This document shows positions 43,083 through 52,550 of a stretch of 64,000 nt of DNA, in pieces. Made by a program: the position numbers and the translations under genes. The notes beneath the pieces were generated by a model. It saw only the letters and a program-made list of their open reading frames with translations. It had not been told where the DNA came from and did no database searches. How positions within the stretch are numbered: position 1 is the first letter of the stretch; each line of letters begins with the position of its first letter. Source of the stretch: Erythrobacter mangrovi (GTDB taxonomy: Bacteria; Pseudomonadota; Alphaproteobacteria; Sphingomonadales; Sphingomonadaceae); contig NZ_CP053921.1 in NCBI RefSeq assembly GCF_013260645.1, forward strand, positions 2,963,289 through 3,027,288, written 5' to 3'.

Positions 43083-44537
43083 TCAGAAATTTCGGGCGGC
43101 TTCGTCGACAGTCTTTTGAGCTGCCTTTCGTGCAATAGCCCGCAATGGCCACGCCTCGTAGTGTCGCAGGGACCGGCGCAATGCCTGCTCCAGCTCGGCG
43201 CGCGTATAGAGCTTGCCTCTGACGACTACCGCCTCGAGGCTGTCCAGCGCGTCGAGCGACTTTGTCGGATCCTGCGCGAAGATCAACAGATCGGCCTGTG
43301 AGCCCTGCGCAATACGGCCCGCCTCGTTGCCAAGCGACGCGCCGGCAACATTCGTGGCGTAGGCCAGCACTTGCTCTGGCGTGATACCAGCCTGTTCGAA
43401 CAGGCGCATCTCGCGCCAGAACGACCAGCCCGGGGCGGTAAAGGGCTGGCCTGCATCGGTTCCGATGTGGAGGGTTGCCCCTTTGTCCGACAGGCGCTTT
43501 ACCAAGCGCTGCTTGAGCACAAGCGCATTGGCGGCCTGGGCGAAACGCCCTGCTTCAAGGCCACGATAGACCGGCAAGCCCGTTTGCGAGTTCCAGACCA
43601 CATCGGCAAAGAAGGATGGCAGCAGCGCCTTCGACGCCTTTGAAGCGACAGCGGGATTGGCAATGCCCTGGAAGCCTTCGAGCGTTGCGATAGTTGGAGT
43701 ATTGCGTATTTGCTTGGCGAGGATGTGAGCTTCGACCGCCGCCAACCTAGATGCGTCCACCTTAGCCCAATCACCGTTGCGATAGGTTACCTCGTGGCCA
43801 CCGAGCGTGGATGGGTCGGGGACGCCGAAAAAATGCTGGACGTCAGGGATGCCTGCCTTCTCCAGCGTCATCTCCACCGGAACATGACCGATCACATGCA
43901 TGTCTCGGGCGTCGGCAGCAGCGATGAGCGCGCGGATCAATGATGGGGTCAGTCCCTCATACGCCTTGACGCATGAGTTGCCCCCTTCGGCGATTGCGGC
44001 GACCGCCCGTTCTGCATCGGCCGCCGTTTCGACCAGCAACGTATTTGGCCAGACCTTCTTGCCCTTCGACACGAAGGGACCGCAGGAGACCATATTCGGA
44101 AACGGGCTGCCTTCGCTGATCAGTTGCCTTGCCGCAGGATCCGCGGTGCCGTCGATATCGCCCGCGCTGCGAATGGTGGTCACCCCATGCGACAAGTGCA
44201 AAAGCCCATAGTGCTGGGTCAGCTTGAGCAGGTTGTCGCCCGGCAGGTGGGTATGCATGTCGACAAAGCCGGGGAGGACAAATTTGCCCCGGTATTCGGC
44301 CAGGACGGGCATGTTCGCCGTGCTGGTGCCCAGTCCGAGCCGCCCGGCCGCAACCTCGATCCTGGCCTGTGGGGTTCGATCCAGCATCGGATTGATGATG
44401 GTCACTTCGTCGAGTGCGAAGGCCTCATGAGAGGGGGCCGGGGCCGTGGGTATTCGGAAGACAAAGAGCCATAGGCCCACGAGCAGAAGCGCCAGGACGC
44501 CCAGCCCGATGAGCGAGCGCCGGTAGAGAACTCTCAT
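43083..44537 (-). CDS. Membrane-anchored amidohydrolase
   Basis: 484 residues. An N-terminal membrane anchor (about 9-27, LIGLGVLALLLVGLWLFVF) precedes an amidohydrolase-superfamily TIM barrel. Metal ligands are visible in PGFVDMHTHLPGD (HxH), a central lysine/histidine region (SCVKAYEGLT, MHVIGHVP) and HIGTDAGQPF. GSQADLLIFAQDP near the C terminus is the typical imidazolonepropionase/prolidase-like ending. Probably acts in the periplasm; substrate unknown. Its ATG overlaps the stop of the HxlR regulator, so the regulator likely controls it. Confidence 0.88.
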   Translation of the reverse strand: MRVLYRRSLIGLGVLALLLVGLWLFVFRIPTAPAPSHEAFALDEVTIINPMLDRTPQARIEVAAGRLGLGTSTANMPVLAEYRGKFVLPGFVDMHTHLPGDNLLKLTQHYGLLHLSHGVTTIRSAGDIDGTADPAARQLISEGSPFPNMVSCGPFVSKGKKVWPNTLLVETAADAERAVAAIAEGGNSCVKAYEGLTPSLIRALIAAADARDMHVIGHVPVEMTLEKAGIPDVQHFFGVPDPSTLGGHEVTYRNGDWAKVDASRLAAVEAHILAKQIRNTPTIATLEGFQGIANPAVASKASKALLPSFFADVVWNSQTGLPVYRGLEAGRFAQAANALVLKQRLVKRLSDKGATLHIGTDAGQPFTAPGWSFWREMRLFEQAGITPEQVLAYATNVAGASLGNEAGRIAQGSQADLLIFAQDPTKSLDALDSLEAVVVRGKLYTRAELEQALRRSLRHYEAWPLRAIARKAAQKTVDEAARNF

Positions 44538-45016
44538 TTCTTGTCGTCCTTCAATGCGCGAAGTTCCGCCTGGTCCAGCGGGACTGCCTGTCCATTGTCG
44601 TCGACGAGCCCAATTCTCAGTCGCTCGCCAGTCTGCCTGTTCACCAGCCTGGTAAACGGCTCGTCGTCACGCAGGACGTTGTCCCCCCACTCCTTCATCG
44701 CGAGGACGACGGGCAACAAGGCGCGGCCGGCTTCGGTCAGTTGGTAGGCTTCGCGTGTGCGCTCGGTTTCCACCTTATAGGGAACGCGCTCGAGAATGCC
44801 GCTTTCGACCAGCATTGCGAGGCGCTTCTGCAGGGTCGCCGGGGGGACACCGAGATCCGCCCGGATATCGCCAAAGCAGGAGACGCCATAGAAGACCTCA
44901 CGCAGGACCAGCAGCGTCCATTTGTCTCCTAACAGCTTCGCTGAAATTGCCATGCCGCAGTCCGACGTAGCAATGGGGGCACGCTGGCGCGGTGGCGGGT
45001 TCGAATCAAACTTCAT
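44534..45016 (-). CDS. HxlR-family transcriptional regulator
   Basis: 160 residues of winged-helix HxlR type: CGMAISAKLLGDKWTLLVLRE (about 20-40), FGDIRADLGVPPATLQKRLAML (recognition region) and the wing with YQLTEAGRALLPVVLAMKEWG. The single cysteine before the core (SDCGM) is conserved in redox- or aldehyde-sensing members. A further 35-residue polar tail is family-typical. Overlaps the amidohydrolase start (ATGA). Confidence 0.9.
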   Translation of the reverse strand: MKFDSNPPPRQRAPIATSDCGMAISAKLLGDKWTLLVLREVFYGVSCFGDIRADLGVPPATLQKRLAMLVESGILERVPYKVETERTREAYQLTEAGRALLPVVLAMKEWGDNVLRDDEPFTRLVNRQTGERLRIGLVDDNGQAVPLDQAELRALKDDKK

Positions 45017-45036
45017 TTTTTGAATTTAGCTTTCGC

Positions 45037-45070
45037 CCCGGCTGACGTCAATTAATGAAGTCAGCGGGGT
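45037..45070. promoter_or_regulatory. Strong dyad between cueR and the HxlR gene
   Basis: Near-perfect inverted repeat centred on ATTAA, with TGACGTCA and TGAAGTCA as the inner arms and CCCC/GGGG outside. It lies downstream of cueR and upstream of hxlR on the same strand, so it could be a terminator without a U-tract or an HxlR operator. Confidence 0.55.
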
Positions 45071-45081
45071 ACAAGCCTAAC

Positions 45082-45558
45082 CTACGGGCGGCGTCGTTCG
45101 CCTGCGTCCAGGCCCCTAGCCACGCCAAAGCGCGGCAGGTTCCGCGCGCCCTTCGAGCCAATGACTCCCTCGCCCTCGGCAAGCCCTTCGATGATTGGGC
45201 AGTCCGGCCGGTCGTCGCCGTGGCAATCGCGGGCAAGCGTTTCCAACGTGTCGATCATCTGACTCAGCTCGACCTGTTTCGCCTTCAGGCGCTCGACGTG
45301 ACCCAATGCCAGCGACTTCACATCGGCGCTCGATCGCTCTCGATCCGACCAAAGCGCGAGGAGGTCCCCGATCTGTTCGACCGTGAAGCCCAGGTCCCTC
45401 GCGCGGCGAATGAAATGCAGCCGATAGACATCGCTCTGGTCGTAGTCGCGATAGCCGCTGTCCCGCCGCGCAGCCTTGGGAATCAAGCCGGTCTGCTCAT
45501 AATAACGGATCATCTTCGCGCTCACTCCCGAAGCGCGCGACGCTTGCCCAATGTTCAT
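45082..45558 (-). CDS. cueR: Copper-responsive MerR-family regulator CueR
   Basis: 158 residues. MerR winged helix MNIGQASRASGVSAKMIRYYEQTGLI, dimer helix, and the metal loop with Cys112 and Cys120 (CHGDDRPDC followed by PII), the same positions as E. coli CueR, which senses Cu(I). A 35-residue C-terminal extension beyond the usual end is present. It lies 31 bases after copA on the same strand, so copA-cueR probably form one transcript under CueR's own control. Confidence 0.94.
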   Translation of the reverse strand: MNIGQASRASGVSAKMIRYYEQTGLIPKAARRDSGYRDYDQSDVYRLHFIRRARDLGFTVEQIGDLLALWSDRERSSADVKSLALGHVERLKAKQVELSQMIDTLETLARDCHGDDRPDCPIIEGLAEGEGVIGSKGARNLPRFGVARGLDAGERRRP

Positions 45559-45589
45559 TGCGGTTCTCCCGTCTTCATCGCTTATCCGA

Positions 45590-48175
45590 TCAAACCGCCT
45601 GTGGCCTCAAGCCGGAATCAAGCGAACTATGTCCTTCCACCTGACCGCCCGGTCGTTGCCGGGTACTTTCGATCCCAATCACGCTCTTGAAACGCTTGAG
45701 CCGCAGAGCGTTGGAGAGGACGAACACGCTCGAGAGAGCCATGGCGCCTGCGGCGAAAACCGGTGTGAGCAGAATGCCTCCGGCCGGATAGAGTACGCCT
45801 GCTGCCACAGGGACCAGCGCGGCATTGTAAGCGAAGGCCCAGAACAGGTTCTCCTTGATGTTGCGGATCGTCGCTTGCGACAGCGCGATTGCGTTCACCA
45901 CGCCGCGCAGGTCCCCAGACATGAGGACGACATCCGCAGTTTCGATCGCCACGTCCGTACCGGTGCCGATCGCCAGCCCCACATCGGCTTCTGCAAGCGC
46001 GGGGGCATCGTTGATGCCGTCACCGACAAAGGCAGCCATGCGGCCTCCTTCGCGCAGACGCTTCAGGGCATCGACCTTTCCTTCCGGCAGCACTTCCGCG
46101 ATGACTTCGTCGATACCCAGTTGACGGGCCACGGCCTCGGCGGTTGCGCGGTTGTCGCCGGTGATCATCGCGACCATTAGGCCTAGTTCATGCAATGCTT
46201 CTATGGCTGCAGGAGAGGTTTCCCGGATCGGGTCGGCCACCGCAATGATCGCTGCAAGTTGCCCATCGATAGCGGCGTAGAGCGGCGATTTTCCTTCGGC
46301 TCCCAGCCGTTGGGCCTCGGCACCGAAGACTGCCAGGTCGATTCCCAGCCTTTCCATGTATCGATCCGCACCAACCATCACGGACCTTTGATCAATCTTG
46401 GCCGAGACGCCGTAGCCTGGTGTCGCTTGGAATTCGCGGATCGTGTGGCTGGCCAGTTCGCGCTCCCGCGCGGCTGCCACGATGGCTTCCGCTATCGGAT
46501 GCTCCGATTGTGTCTCGACCGCAGCGACGAGGGCCAGGGTTTCGTCGGAATCGAAGCCGGGCGCGGTGCGGAAGTCGGTCAGATGGGGGCGACCCATCGT
46601 CAGGGTTCCCGTCTTGTCGAGCGCGACGACTTCAACCGAACGAAGCGACTGCAGTGCTTCACCCTTGCGGAAAAGGATGCCCAGCTCTGCCGCGCGCCCT
46701 GTCCCAACCATGATCGATGTCGGAGTGGCCAGCCCCATCGCACAGGGGCAAGCGATGATCAGCACCGCAACTGCGTTGACCAGCGCAAAAGTGAGCGCAG
46801 GCTCTGGGCCGAAGATGAGCCACACGAGAAAGGTGAGCGAGGCTGCTGCCATGACCGCCGGGACGAACCAGGAAGTAACCTTGTCGACCATCGCCTGGAT
46901 TGGGAGCTTTGCGCCTTGCGCTTGCTCAACCATGCGGATGATTTGTGCGAGCATGGTTTCCGCACCGACTTTGGTGACGCGAAAGGAAAAGGCACCCGAC
47001 GTGTTGATGGTACCACCGACGACAGTCGAACCCACCACTTTCGCTACCGGCAGGGGTTCGCCCGTGATCATACTCTCGTCGACATATGACTGCCCTTCGA
47101 CCACTTTGCCGTCGACCGGGATTTTCTCACCGGGCCGCACCAGGATCTTGTCGCCGGGAAGCACCTCGGAGATCGGCAATTCGACGGCTTCGCCATTGCG
47201 CGATACGCGCGCGGTCCTTGCCTGCAGCCCGACGAGGCGCTTGATTGCCTCGGAGGTCCGACCCTTGGCTTTCGCCTCTAGATAGCGGCCGAGCAGGATG
47301 AGCGCCACGATGACTGCGGCCGCCTCGAAGTAGACGTTGACGGTTCCTGCCGGGAGAACCGAGGGCAGGAATGTGGCAACGACGGAATATGACCAGGCCG
47401 CGCCCGTACCGACAGTGACGAGCGAGTTCATGTCAGGCGTTCCGCGCAGGATTGCAGGGATGCCCTTGCGGAAGAACCGCATGCCGGGGCCGAACAGAAC
47501 CGCCGTGGTCAGCACGAATTGGAAGACCCAACTCGTCTGCTGTCCGATCGTCGTCATCACCAGGTGGTGGACTGACGGCACGAGATGCGACCCCATCTCG
47601 AGAACGAAGACCGGGAATGCCAGCAATCCGGCTGTAGCCAGGGCCAGGCGCAGATCGCTCATCTCCTTCTCGCGGGCGGCACGTTCGCGATCTTCGCCCG
47701 CCTGCTCGCGCTCTGTCCGCTTGGGCTGATAACCAGCCTTACGAATGGCGCGTTCGATGTCCTCCAACGACGCTAACCCTTCATGATAGGTGATGCTGGC
47801 TCTCTCGGTCGCCAGATTCACACTGGCCGCGGTCACGCCTGGAACGGTCCGTATGGCCCTTTCGACATGGCTGACACAGGACGCGCAGGTCATCCCCTCG
47901 ACGATGAGTTCCGCATTGATCTCGGGTACCGAGTATCCGGCGCCGTGAACCGCATTGACGATTGGCGCGGGATCGAGCGGTCCGGCCAGGGCGATATCCG
48001 CCCGTCCGGTAGCGAGGTTTACGGTCACTCCAAGGACATCAGGGACCTGCGCGATCGCCTTCTCGACATGCACTACACAAGAGGCACAGGTCATGCCTTC
48101 TACGGGAACGCTGAGCTTGCTCGACTGTGGGTTGATACCCTCGGGCAGTCGAATCGCTGTTCCATCGCTTCGCAT
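45590..48175 (-). CDS. copA: Copper-exporting P1B-type ATPase CopA
   Basis: 861-residue Cu(I) efflux ATPase. Two N-terminal heavy-metal domains, each with GMTCASC, then eight membrane helices, CPC motif ([11 protein letters not shown]), phosphorylation DKTGT, HP motif in SEHPIAEAI and the hinge [17 protein letters not shown] 48175 has GGAG eight bases upstream; a GTG at 48184 is an in-frame alternative. Preceded by a CueR-type promoter and followed by cueR. Confidence 0.97.
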   Translation of the reverse strand: MRSDGTAIRLPEGINPQSSKLSVPVEGMTCASCVVHVEKAIAQVPDVLGVTVNLATGRADIALAGPLDPAPIVNAVHGAGYSVPEINAELIVEGMTCASCVSHVERAIRTVPGVTAASVNLATERASITYHEGLASLEDIERAIRKAGYQPKRTEREQAGEDRERAAREKEMSDLRLALATAGLLAFPVFVLEMGSHLVPSVHHLVMTTIGQQTSWVFQFVLTTAVLFGPGMRFFRKGIPAILRGTPDMNSLVTVGTGAAWSYSVVATFLPSVLPAGTVNVYFEAAAVIVALILLGRYLEAKAKGRTSEAIKRLVGLQARTARVSRNGEAVELPISEVLPGDKILVRPGEKIPVDGKVVEGQSYVDESMITGEPLPVAKVVGSTVVGGTINTSGAFSFRVTKVGAETMLAQIIRMVEQAQGAKLPIQAMVDKVTSWFVPAVMAAASLTFLVWLIFGPEPALTFALVNAVAVLIIACPCAMGLATPTSIMVGTGRAAELGILFRKGEALQSLRSVEVVALDKTGTLTMGRPHLTDFRTAPGFDSDETLALVAAVETQSEHPIAEAIVAAARERELASHTIREFQATPGYGVSAKIDQRSVMVGADRYMERLGIDLAVFGAEAQRLGAEGKSPLYAAIDGQLAAIIAVADPIRETSPAAIEALHELGLMVAMITGDNRATAEAVARQLGIDEVIAEVLPEGKVDALKRLREGGRMAAFVGDGINDAPALAEADVGLAIGTGTDVAIETADVVLMSGDLRGVVNAIALSQATIRNIKENLFWAFAYNAALVPVAAGVLYPAGGILLTPVFAAGAMALSSVFVLSNALRLKRFKSVIGIESTRQRPGGQVEGHSSLDSGLRPQAV

Positions 48176-48181
48176 TGAGAA

Positions 48182-48208
48182 CACTCCAAAATATCACATC
48201 TTGGAGTG
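48182..48208. promoter_or_regulatory. Inverted repeat overlapping the copA ribosome site
   Basis: CACTCCAA (48182-48189) and TTGGAGTG (48201-48208) form a perfect 8-bp dyad with an 11-nt centre. On the minus strand the right arm is near the transcript start and the left arm contains the GGAG ribosome site. Confidence 0.55.
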
Positions 48209-48209
48209 G

Positions 48210-48240
48210 TTTCTGCGGCTTCCAACGATTGTAAGGTCAA
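48210..48240 (-). promoter_or_regulatory. CueR-type promoter of copA
   Basis: Minus strand: TTGACC (48240-48235), 19-bp spacer with CTTACAATCGTTGGAAG, then CAGAAA (48215-48210). The CTT...AAG dyad and long spacer fit MerR-family activation. Same -35 and spacer length as the other two copper promoters here. Confidence 0.7.
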
Positions 48241-48398
48241 ACGAAATCTGCAGCCTTTGCATGGTTTCGGCTCGCTATCGTTTATTTGCCTACCCGCCTA
48301 AGTGGCGGTCGAGATTCCGGACGCGCAATCCTCCAAACTAGTTTAAATTACTGATAATTAGTAGGTATTCGGAGTGAGAACCTCCCGTGGAATTCCGC

Positions 48399-48429
48399 TT
48401 GACCTTGCCACGGTGGCAAGCCGGACAAG
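48399..48429 (+). promoter_or_regulatory. CueR-type promoter of the copZ-like gene
   Basis: TTGACC (48399-48404), 19-bp spacer with the strong dyad CTTGCCACGGTGGCAAG, then GACAAG (48424-48429). The dyad is the best match in the window to the CueR/HmrR operator. Confidence 0.8.
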
Positions 48430-48459
48430 CCCAGCTCCACTACGGAAAGGTAACTCCAA

Positions 48460-48657
48460 ATGACTACTTTCACTGTGAACGGGATGAACTGCGCTTCCTG
48501 TGTACATCGAGTAACCAGTGCGGTGCAGGAGCTCGATCCTGAAGCGATGGTCGCCGTCGATCTTGCCGGCAAGACCGTCCAGACAGATGCCTCGGCCAGT
48601 CTCGAAGCGATCAAATCGGCTATCGAGAATGCCGGATATGAAGCCGTTCCGGCCTGA
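48460..48657 (+). CDS. copZ: CopZ-like copper chaperone (single HMA domain)
   Basis: 65-residue heavy-metal-associated domain with metal-binding GMNCASC (about 8-14) and the AIKSAIENAGYEAV ending of the ferredoxin-like fold. It should carry Cu(I) in the cytosol to CopA, whose own HMA domains are similar. Ribosome site GGAAAGG upstream of ATG 48460. Divergent from copA under the CueR-type promoter at 48399. Confidence 0.92.
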   Translation: MTTFTVNGMNCASCVHRVTSAVQELDPEAMVAVDLAGKTVQTDASASLEAIKSAIENAGYEAVPA

Positions 48658-48758
48658 CGACGGGCCGGGAAGGTGGCGTCCCAGGCCAACCGCAGTTCCA
48701 GGGTCAATCTGTCGAGCGACCCAGAATCGACGGCTTGGTCTTCCGGCGCAAATCCCGG

Positions 48759-48794
48759 GGGCAGCTCCATGAAACGAAGGTACTGGAGCTGCCC
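48759..48794 (+). terminator. Hairpin downstream of copZ
   Basis: 11-bp perfect stem GGGCAGCTCCA (48759-48769) with TGGAGCTGCCC (48784-48794) and a 14-nt loop, without a T-tract. It may protect the transcript end or terminate weakly. Confidence 0.45.
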
Positions 48795-48857
48795 TCAAAA
48801 CCATAGGATATGGCTCTGGCTTGCCCCTGCGTGCGAGGGCGGAGTGGGACGAGGACT

Positions 48858-49397
48858 ATGATTGAGACTGAAAGACTCTTGCTGCGGCGGTGGAAGGACA
48901 GCGACCTCGCTCCATTCAGCGAAATGGGGCAGGACCCTGAAGTGATGCGGCATTTTCCCAAGCTTCTCTCCCGCGAGGAATGCGAGGTGATGATCAGGGA
49001 CAGGTTTGAGGCGCATTTCGATCGACACGGTTTTGGCCTGTGGGCGGTCGAACGAACCGACGACCATTCGTTCATCGGCTTTGTGGGTCTGGGGCACGTC
49101 GCGTTCGCCTGCCCGATCGAAGGCCAGGTCGAGATTGGCTGGCGGCTTGCGAGGAGCGCATGGGGCCACGGTTTCGCGTATGAGGCCGCATCAGCAGCGA
49201 TGAAGTTCGGCTTTGGGGTGCTGGAACTCGGGAGTATCGTCGCGATGACCGTGACAGGAAACGAGCGCTCGCAACACCTCATGGGCAAGCTCGGCATGAC
49301 AAGGGCGCCGGAGCTCGACTTCGACCATCCCTGGATCGAGGAAGGGCATTTGGTGCGCCCACAGATCGTCTATCGCAAGGAGGCTCCGGCCCGATAG
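48858..49397 (+). CDS. GNAT-family N-acetyltransferase (RimJ/RimL-like)
   Basis: 179 residues, Acetyltransf_3 type: MIETERLLLRRWKDSDLAPF start, VEIGWRLARSAWGHGFAYEAA acetyl-CoA segment and VTGNERSQHLMGKLGM late helix, all standard. ATG 48858 follows GACGAGGA. Converges with the ABM gene, 11 bases apart. Acceptor unknown. Confidence 0.88.
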   Translation: MIETERLLLRRWKDSDLAPFSEMGQDPEVMRHFPKLLSREECEVMIRDRFEAHFDRHGFGLWAVERTDDHSFIGFVGLGHVAFACPIEGQVEIGWRLARSAWGHGFAYEAASAAMKFGFGVLELGSIVAMTVTGNERSQHLMGKLGMTRAPELDFDHPWIEEGHLVRPQIVYRKEAPAR

Positions 49398-49408
49398 GAG
49401 GGAGCGTG

Positions 49409-49726
49409 TCAGCGGTCCGACATCGGGCCCAGTTCGGCCAGGTGCAGGCTGGAAAGCACGGCGTCTTCTGTACTTTCCAGGAAGCCAACTGCCAGGATCG
49501 AATTGACCGTCGCGAGATAGGATTCCGACTGATCCAACCGCCGGATCGCCTCTTCGTCGCGCCAGAAGGTCAGAACCGTGCATTCATTCCCGTTGCGCAT
49601 CATCGCCACGCCTTCGAAGCCGTCCTGCTGGCGGAACATCGGCAACGAGATGTCGCGTGCGAATGTCTCGTACTCGGGGGCTCGTCCCTCGATCACCGTG
49701 GCCTTCCAGATTCGAGCAATGGTCAT
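49409..49726 (-). CDS. ABM-domain (antibiotic biosynthesis monooxygenase-like) protein
   Basis: 105 residues of dimeric alpha-beta barrel type, with MTIARIWKATVIEGRAPEYE and FEGVAMMRNGNECTVLTFWRDEEAI as the family strands. Such proteins range from cofactor-free monooxygenases to regulators of unknown use. ATG 49726 is taken; an upstream in-frame ATG (49825) would run through the IS6 relic end. Confidence 0.8.
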   Translation of the reverse strand: MTIARIWKATVIEGRAPEYETFARDISLPMFRQQDGFEGVAMMRNGNECTVLTFWRDEEAIRRLDQSESYLATVNSILAVGFLESTEDAVLSSLHLAELGPMSDR

Positions 49727-49769
49727 TCGTGAACTTCCCGCCTGAACCATAGCGATCAATACGACCCCG

Positions 49770-50050
49770 TCATAGCAGATGCACCCGCTGACAAGGAGTA
49801 AGCGGGCAGCGTGGCTGGGTGCCAAGGGCGCGCAAGCCGAAGAGCCCGTTCAAGCACCTTGTCTAGTCGCCCGAGCTGTTCGTCTGGTGGTGATGATCTG
49901 CGTGCGCTTCCCGCTGACTTATGGAACTTGGAAGACCTTCTGGCCGAGCTTTGGATGGATATCTGTCACAAAGCCGTGCGTCACTGGTGGAATCCGTGCG
50001 GCCCACTGTTCGCCGGTGACAACAGGCGACAGCGGATTGGCCGAGATCGG
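49770..50050 (+). pseudogene. IS6-family transposase relic, copy 1 (truncated, frameshifted)
   Basis: In one frame RLVVMICVRFPLTYG, then shifted to WNLEDLLAELWMDICHKAVRHWWN and FAGDNRRQRIGR. These are consecutive pieces of the N-terminal HTH region of IS6/IS26-type transposases. Nothing of the DDE core remains. Its left end (ATGCACCCGCTGACAAGGAG) aligns with copies 2 and 3. The following 50050-50385 holds no gene I can support. Confidence 0.75.
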
Positions 50051-50420
50051 GTTGTTTGCGGAATGACCGGTTCTTGAGGTCTTGGGCTGAAAGCAGCTGG
50101 TCCGCCTTCGGCCCATATCGGTCGCTCAAGTTCGCTTACAAGCCTCGCATATCCTTGGGAACGCACCACCTCTCGAAACACTAACTGCCAGCCAACCCGT
50201 TTGCCTTGATCAGCACCGCAACCCCTCTTGTTCGCGAGCGTAAAAGTGACCCAACCGTGCCATCGAGGTATCGCGCGAACATTGGGTGCCCCTCGTCTCT
50301 TGGGGCGCGTAGGCCCCTGCCGCGATTAGCGAAACAATTGACATTCAGCGTCACCAATGAAAGCCCTTGTTTCGAGGGGGGCTTCATGAAAATTGATTGT
50401 CGCATGCCCAAGCTCGGCAT

Positions 50421-52550
50421 TTGAGCAAGGACGTCCGTCCGATCAAGGTCGCCATCATCGGCGGCGGATGCGCTTCGATGACGACGGCGTGGGAACTTTC
50501 TCGACCGGACCATGGGGGCAAGTACGAAGTAACAGTCTACCAGGAAGGCTGGCGGCTGGGAGGCAAGGGCGCGTCTGGCCGTGGTGCCAGCGGGCGGATT
50601 GAAGAACACGGCCTGCACATCTGGCTCGGCTTTTACGACAACAGCTTTCGCATGATGCGCCAATGCCATGCCGAACTGGCGGCCAGGGGCATGGGTGACA
50701 TCTACGGCGACTGGCGCGATGCGTGGACGCCGAAAAACGATATCGCGTTGTGTTCACAATCCCCCGAGGGCGGCTTCACCCATTGGCGTGCACACCTTCC
50801 TCCTCGCCCCGGCCTGCCCGGAGATCCCCTGCCGCGGGACGCCGGGTTTTCGCTGACTCACTACCTGGCAAGCGCGTTCGACCTGTTCCGCGCGCTATTG
50901 CTGGATACGAGCGTGAACGGGCACGGCGTTGCCACCGCCAGCGAATCAACTGGCGATCCGGACCAGTTGGCACGCAGACTCGCCTCGATGGTCAAATTCG
51001 GCTCATTTGCTACTACGGCGGGACTTGCCCAGATGCTGGGATTGCTCGCTTCGCTAAGCCGTTCGGCCACGCCCGACAATGCAGAGGCCATGCTGGGCGG
51101 GGTGGAGAAGGTTTGCAGTTCACTGAGGCAATGGCTCGAGGACAGGTGGCTGGCCGACAGTGAGAATCGTTATCTTTGGGAGATCGCGGACCTTACCCTG
51201 GCAACCATCGTAGGCATGACGCGTCACAGGGTCTGGTTCGATCCGCGCGGACTCGATGCGATCGAGGACTACGAGTGCAGAGAGTTCCTGCACATGCACG
51301 GTGCCTCGTTGCGCTCGTTACAATCGCCCTTCATCCGCGGCCTCTACGATCTCTCGATGGGCTATGAGAATGGTGACATGACCCGGCCCTCGCTGTCGGC
51401 GGGTCAGGGGCTGCGCGGCACCATGCGGACGTTCTTCAGTTATCGCGGTGCTTTCATGTGGAAGATGCGCGCCGGGATGGGCGATGTCGTCTTCGCGCCT
51501 CTCTACACCGCCATGAAGGAACGTGGCGTCAGGTTCGAGTTCTTCCACCGGCTGACCAACATGGGCATGGCGAGCGATGGCGACCACGTCGACAGCCTGA
51601 CTTTCGACATTCAGGCGAAGACGAAGCGGGGACGCGAGTACCGTCCGCTAGTGCCCGTCGCGGGTAAACCCTGCTGGCCGTCAGCGCCGGACTTCGGCCA
51701 GCTCGCGGGTGGCGCGACGATGGCGAGTGAAGGCTGGAATTTCGAATCGCACTGGGATCGACGCCGGGTCGGCACCAGGACCCTCGCACTGGGGCAGGAT
51801 TTCGATCTGGTCGTGTTGGGAGTGGGCATCGGTGCCGTGCCCTACGTGGCAAGCGATTTCGTGGAACGCGACCCACGCTGGAAGGCGATGTGCGACAATG
51901 TGAAGACCGTCGCGTCGCAGGCGTTCCAGGTGTGGATGGACGAAGATCTTGGTGAACTCGGCTGGCCGGGACCAGCCTATATCACCGGCGCGTTCGCCAA
52001 ACCCTTCGATACCTGGTGCGACATGGCCCATGTGGTGCCGGAGGAGGGCTGGAAGCAGTTGCCGAAGACTTCGGTCTATTTCTGCGCTGTACTGCCCGAC
52101 CCGGCTGATCCGCCGGACGAGAACGATCGCGGCTATCCTGCAAGGCGCGCCGCCGAAGTTCGCGCCAATGCGGAAGAGTTCCTGCAAGGACCCGTACGCG
52201 AGGTCTGGCCACGGGCCTACGACGCCAAGGGCGATTTCCGATGGGAGATTCTGAAGACGGAAACTGAAGGCCAGACGACGCTCAAGGGCAAGGCGCGGTT
52301 CGAGAGCCAGTATTGGCGCGCCAACGTCAACCCTTCGGACCGGTACGTCATCCACACGCCGGGCAGCCACCGGTATCGGATTTCGCCGCTCGACATGACT
52401 TACGACAATTTGACAATCTGCGGAGACTGGACCGATAGTGGGTTCAGCTCGGGTTGCGTCGAAGGGGCCGTTATGTCCGGCCTGCTTGCCGCGCATGCAC
52501 TTTGTGGTTCACCAAAGCTCGAGGATATCACGGCCTATGACCACCCCTGA
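50421..52550 (+). CDS. FAD-dependent phytoene-desaturase/amine-oxidase-like flavoprotein
   Basis: About 709 residues, longer than the usual 450-550. FAD dinucleotide motif VAIIGGGCASMTTAWELS near the N terminus, EGWRLGGKGASGR, EHGLHIWLGFYDN (a carotenoid-desaturase-like segment) and a C-terminal ICGDWTDSGFSSGCVEGAVMSG that binds FAD. An insertion of about 200 residues (roughly 110-320) distinguishes it from CrtI and HpnE. No in-frame ATG fits: candidates are TTG 50421 or TTG 50397. TTG 50421 overlaps the stop of a 12-codon leader (50386-50424) as TTGA. First gene of a six-gene coupled operon. Confidence 0.82.
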   Translation: MSKDVRPIKVAIIGGGCASMTTAWELSRPDHGGKYEVTVYQEGWRLGGKGASGRGASGRIEEHGLHIWLGFYDNSFRMMRQCHAELAARGMGDIYGDWRDAWTPKNDIALCSQSPEGGFTHWRAHLPPRPGLPGDPLPRDAGFSLTHYLASAFDLFRALLLDTSVNGHGVATASESTGDPDQLARRLASMVKFGSFATTAGLAQMLGLLASLSRSATPDNAEAMLGGVEKVCSSLRQWLEDRWLADSENRYLWEIADLTLATIVGMTRHRVWFDPRGLDAIEDYECREFLHMHGASLRSLQSPFIRGLYDLSMGYENGDMTRPSLSAGQGLRGTMRTFFSYRGAFMWKMRAGMGDVVFAPLYTAMKERGVRFEFFHRLTNMGMASDGDHVDSLTFDIQAKTKRGREYRPLVPVAGKPCWPSAPDFGQLAGGATMASEGWNFESHWDRRRVGTRTLALGQDFDLVVLGVGIGAVPYVASDFVERDPRWKAMCDNVKTVASQAFQVWMDEDLGELGWPGPAYITGAFAKPFDTWCDMAHVVPEEGWKQLPKTSVYFCAVLPDPADPPDENDRGYPARRAAEVRANAEEFLQGPVREVWPRAYDAKGDFRWEILKTETEGQTTLKGKARFESQYWRANVNPSDRYVIHTPGSHRYRISPLDMTYDNLTICGDWTDSGFSSGCVEGAVMSGLLAAHALCGSPKLEDITAYDHP

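Noticed and set aside
45055..45690. Plus-strand 211-codon frame opposite cueR
   Set aside because: Shadow of cueR and the start of the copA 3' region; product has no domain.
50181..50669. 162-codon minus-strand frame across the start of the flavoprotein gene
   Set aside because: No domain or ribosome site, and it conflicts with the well-supported FAD motif on the plus strand.
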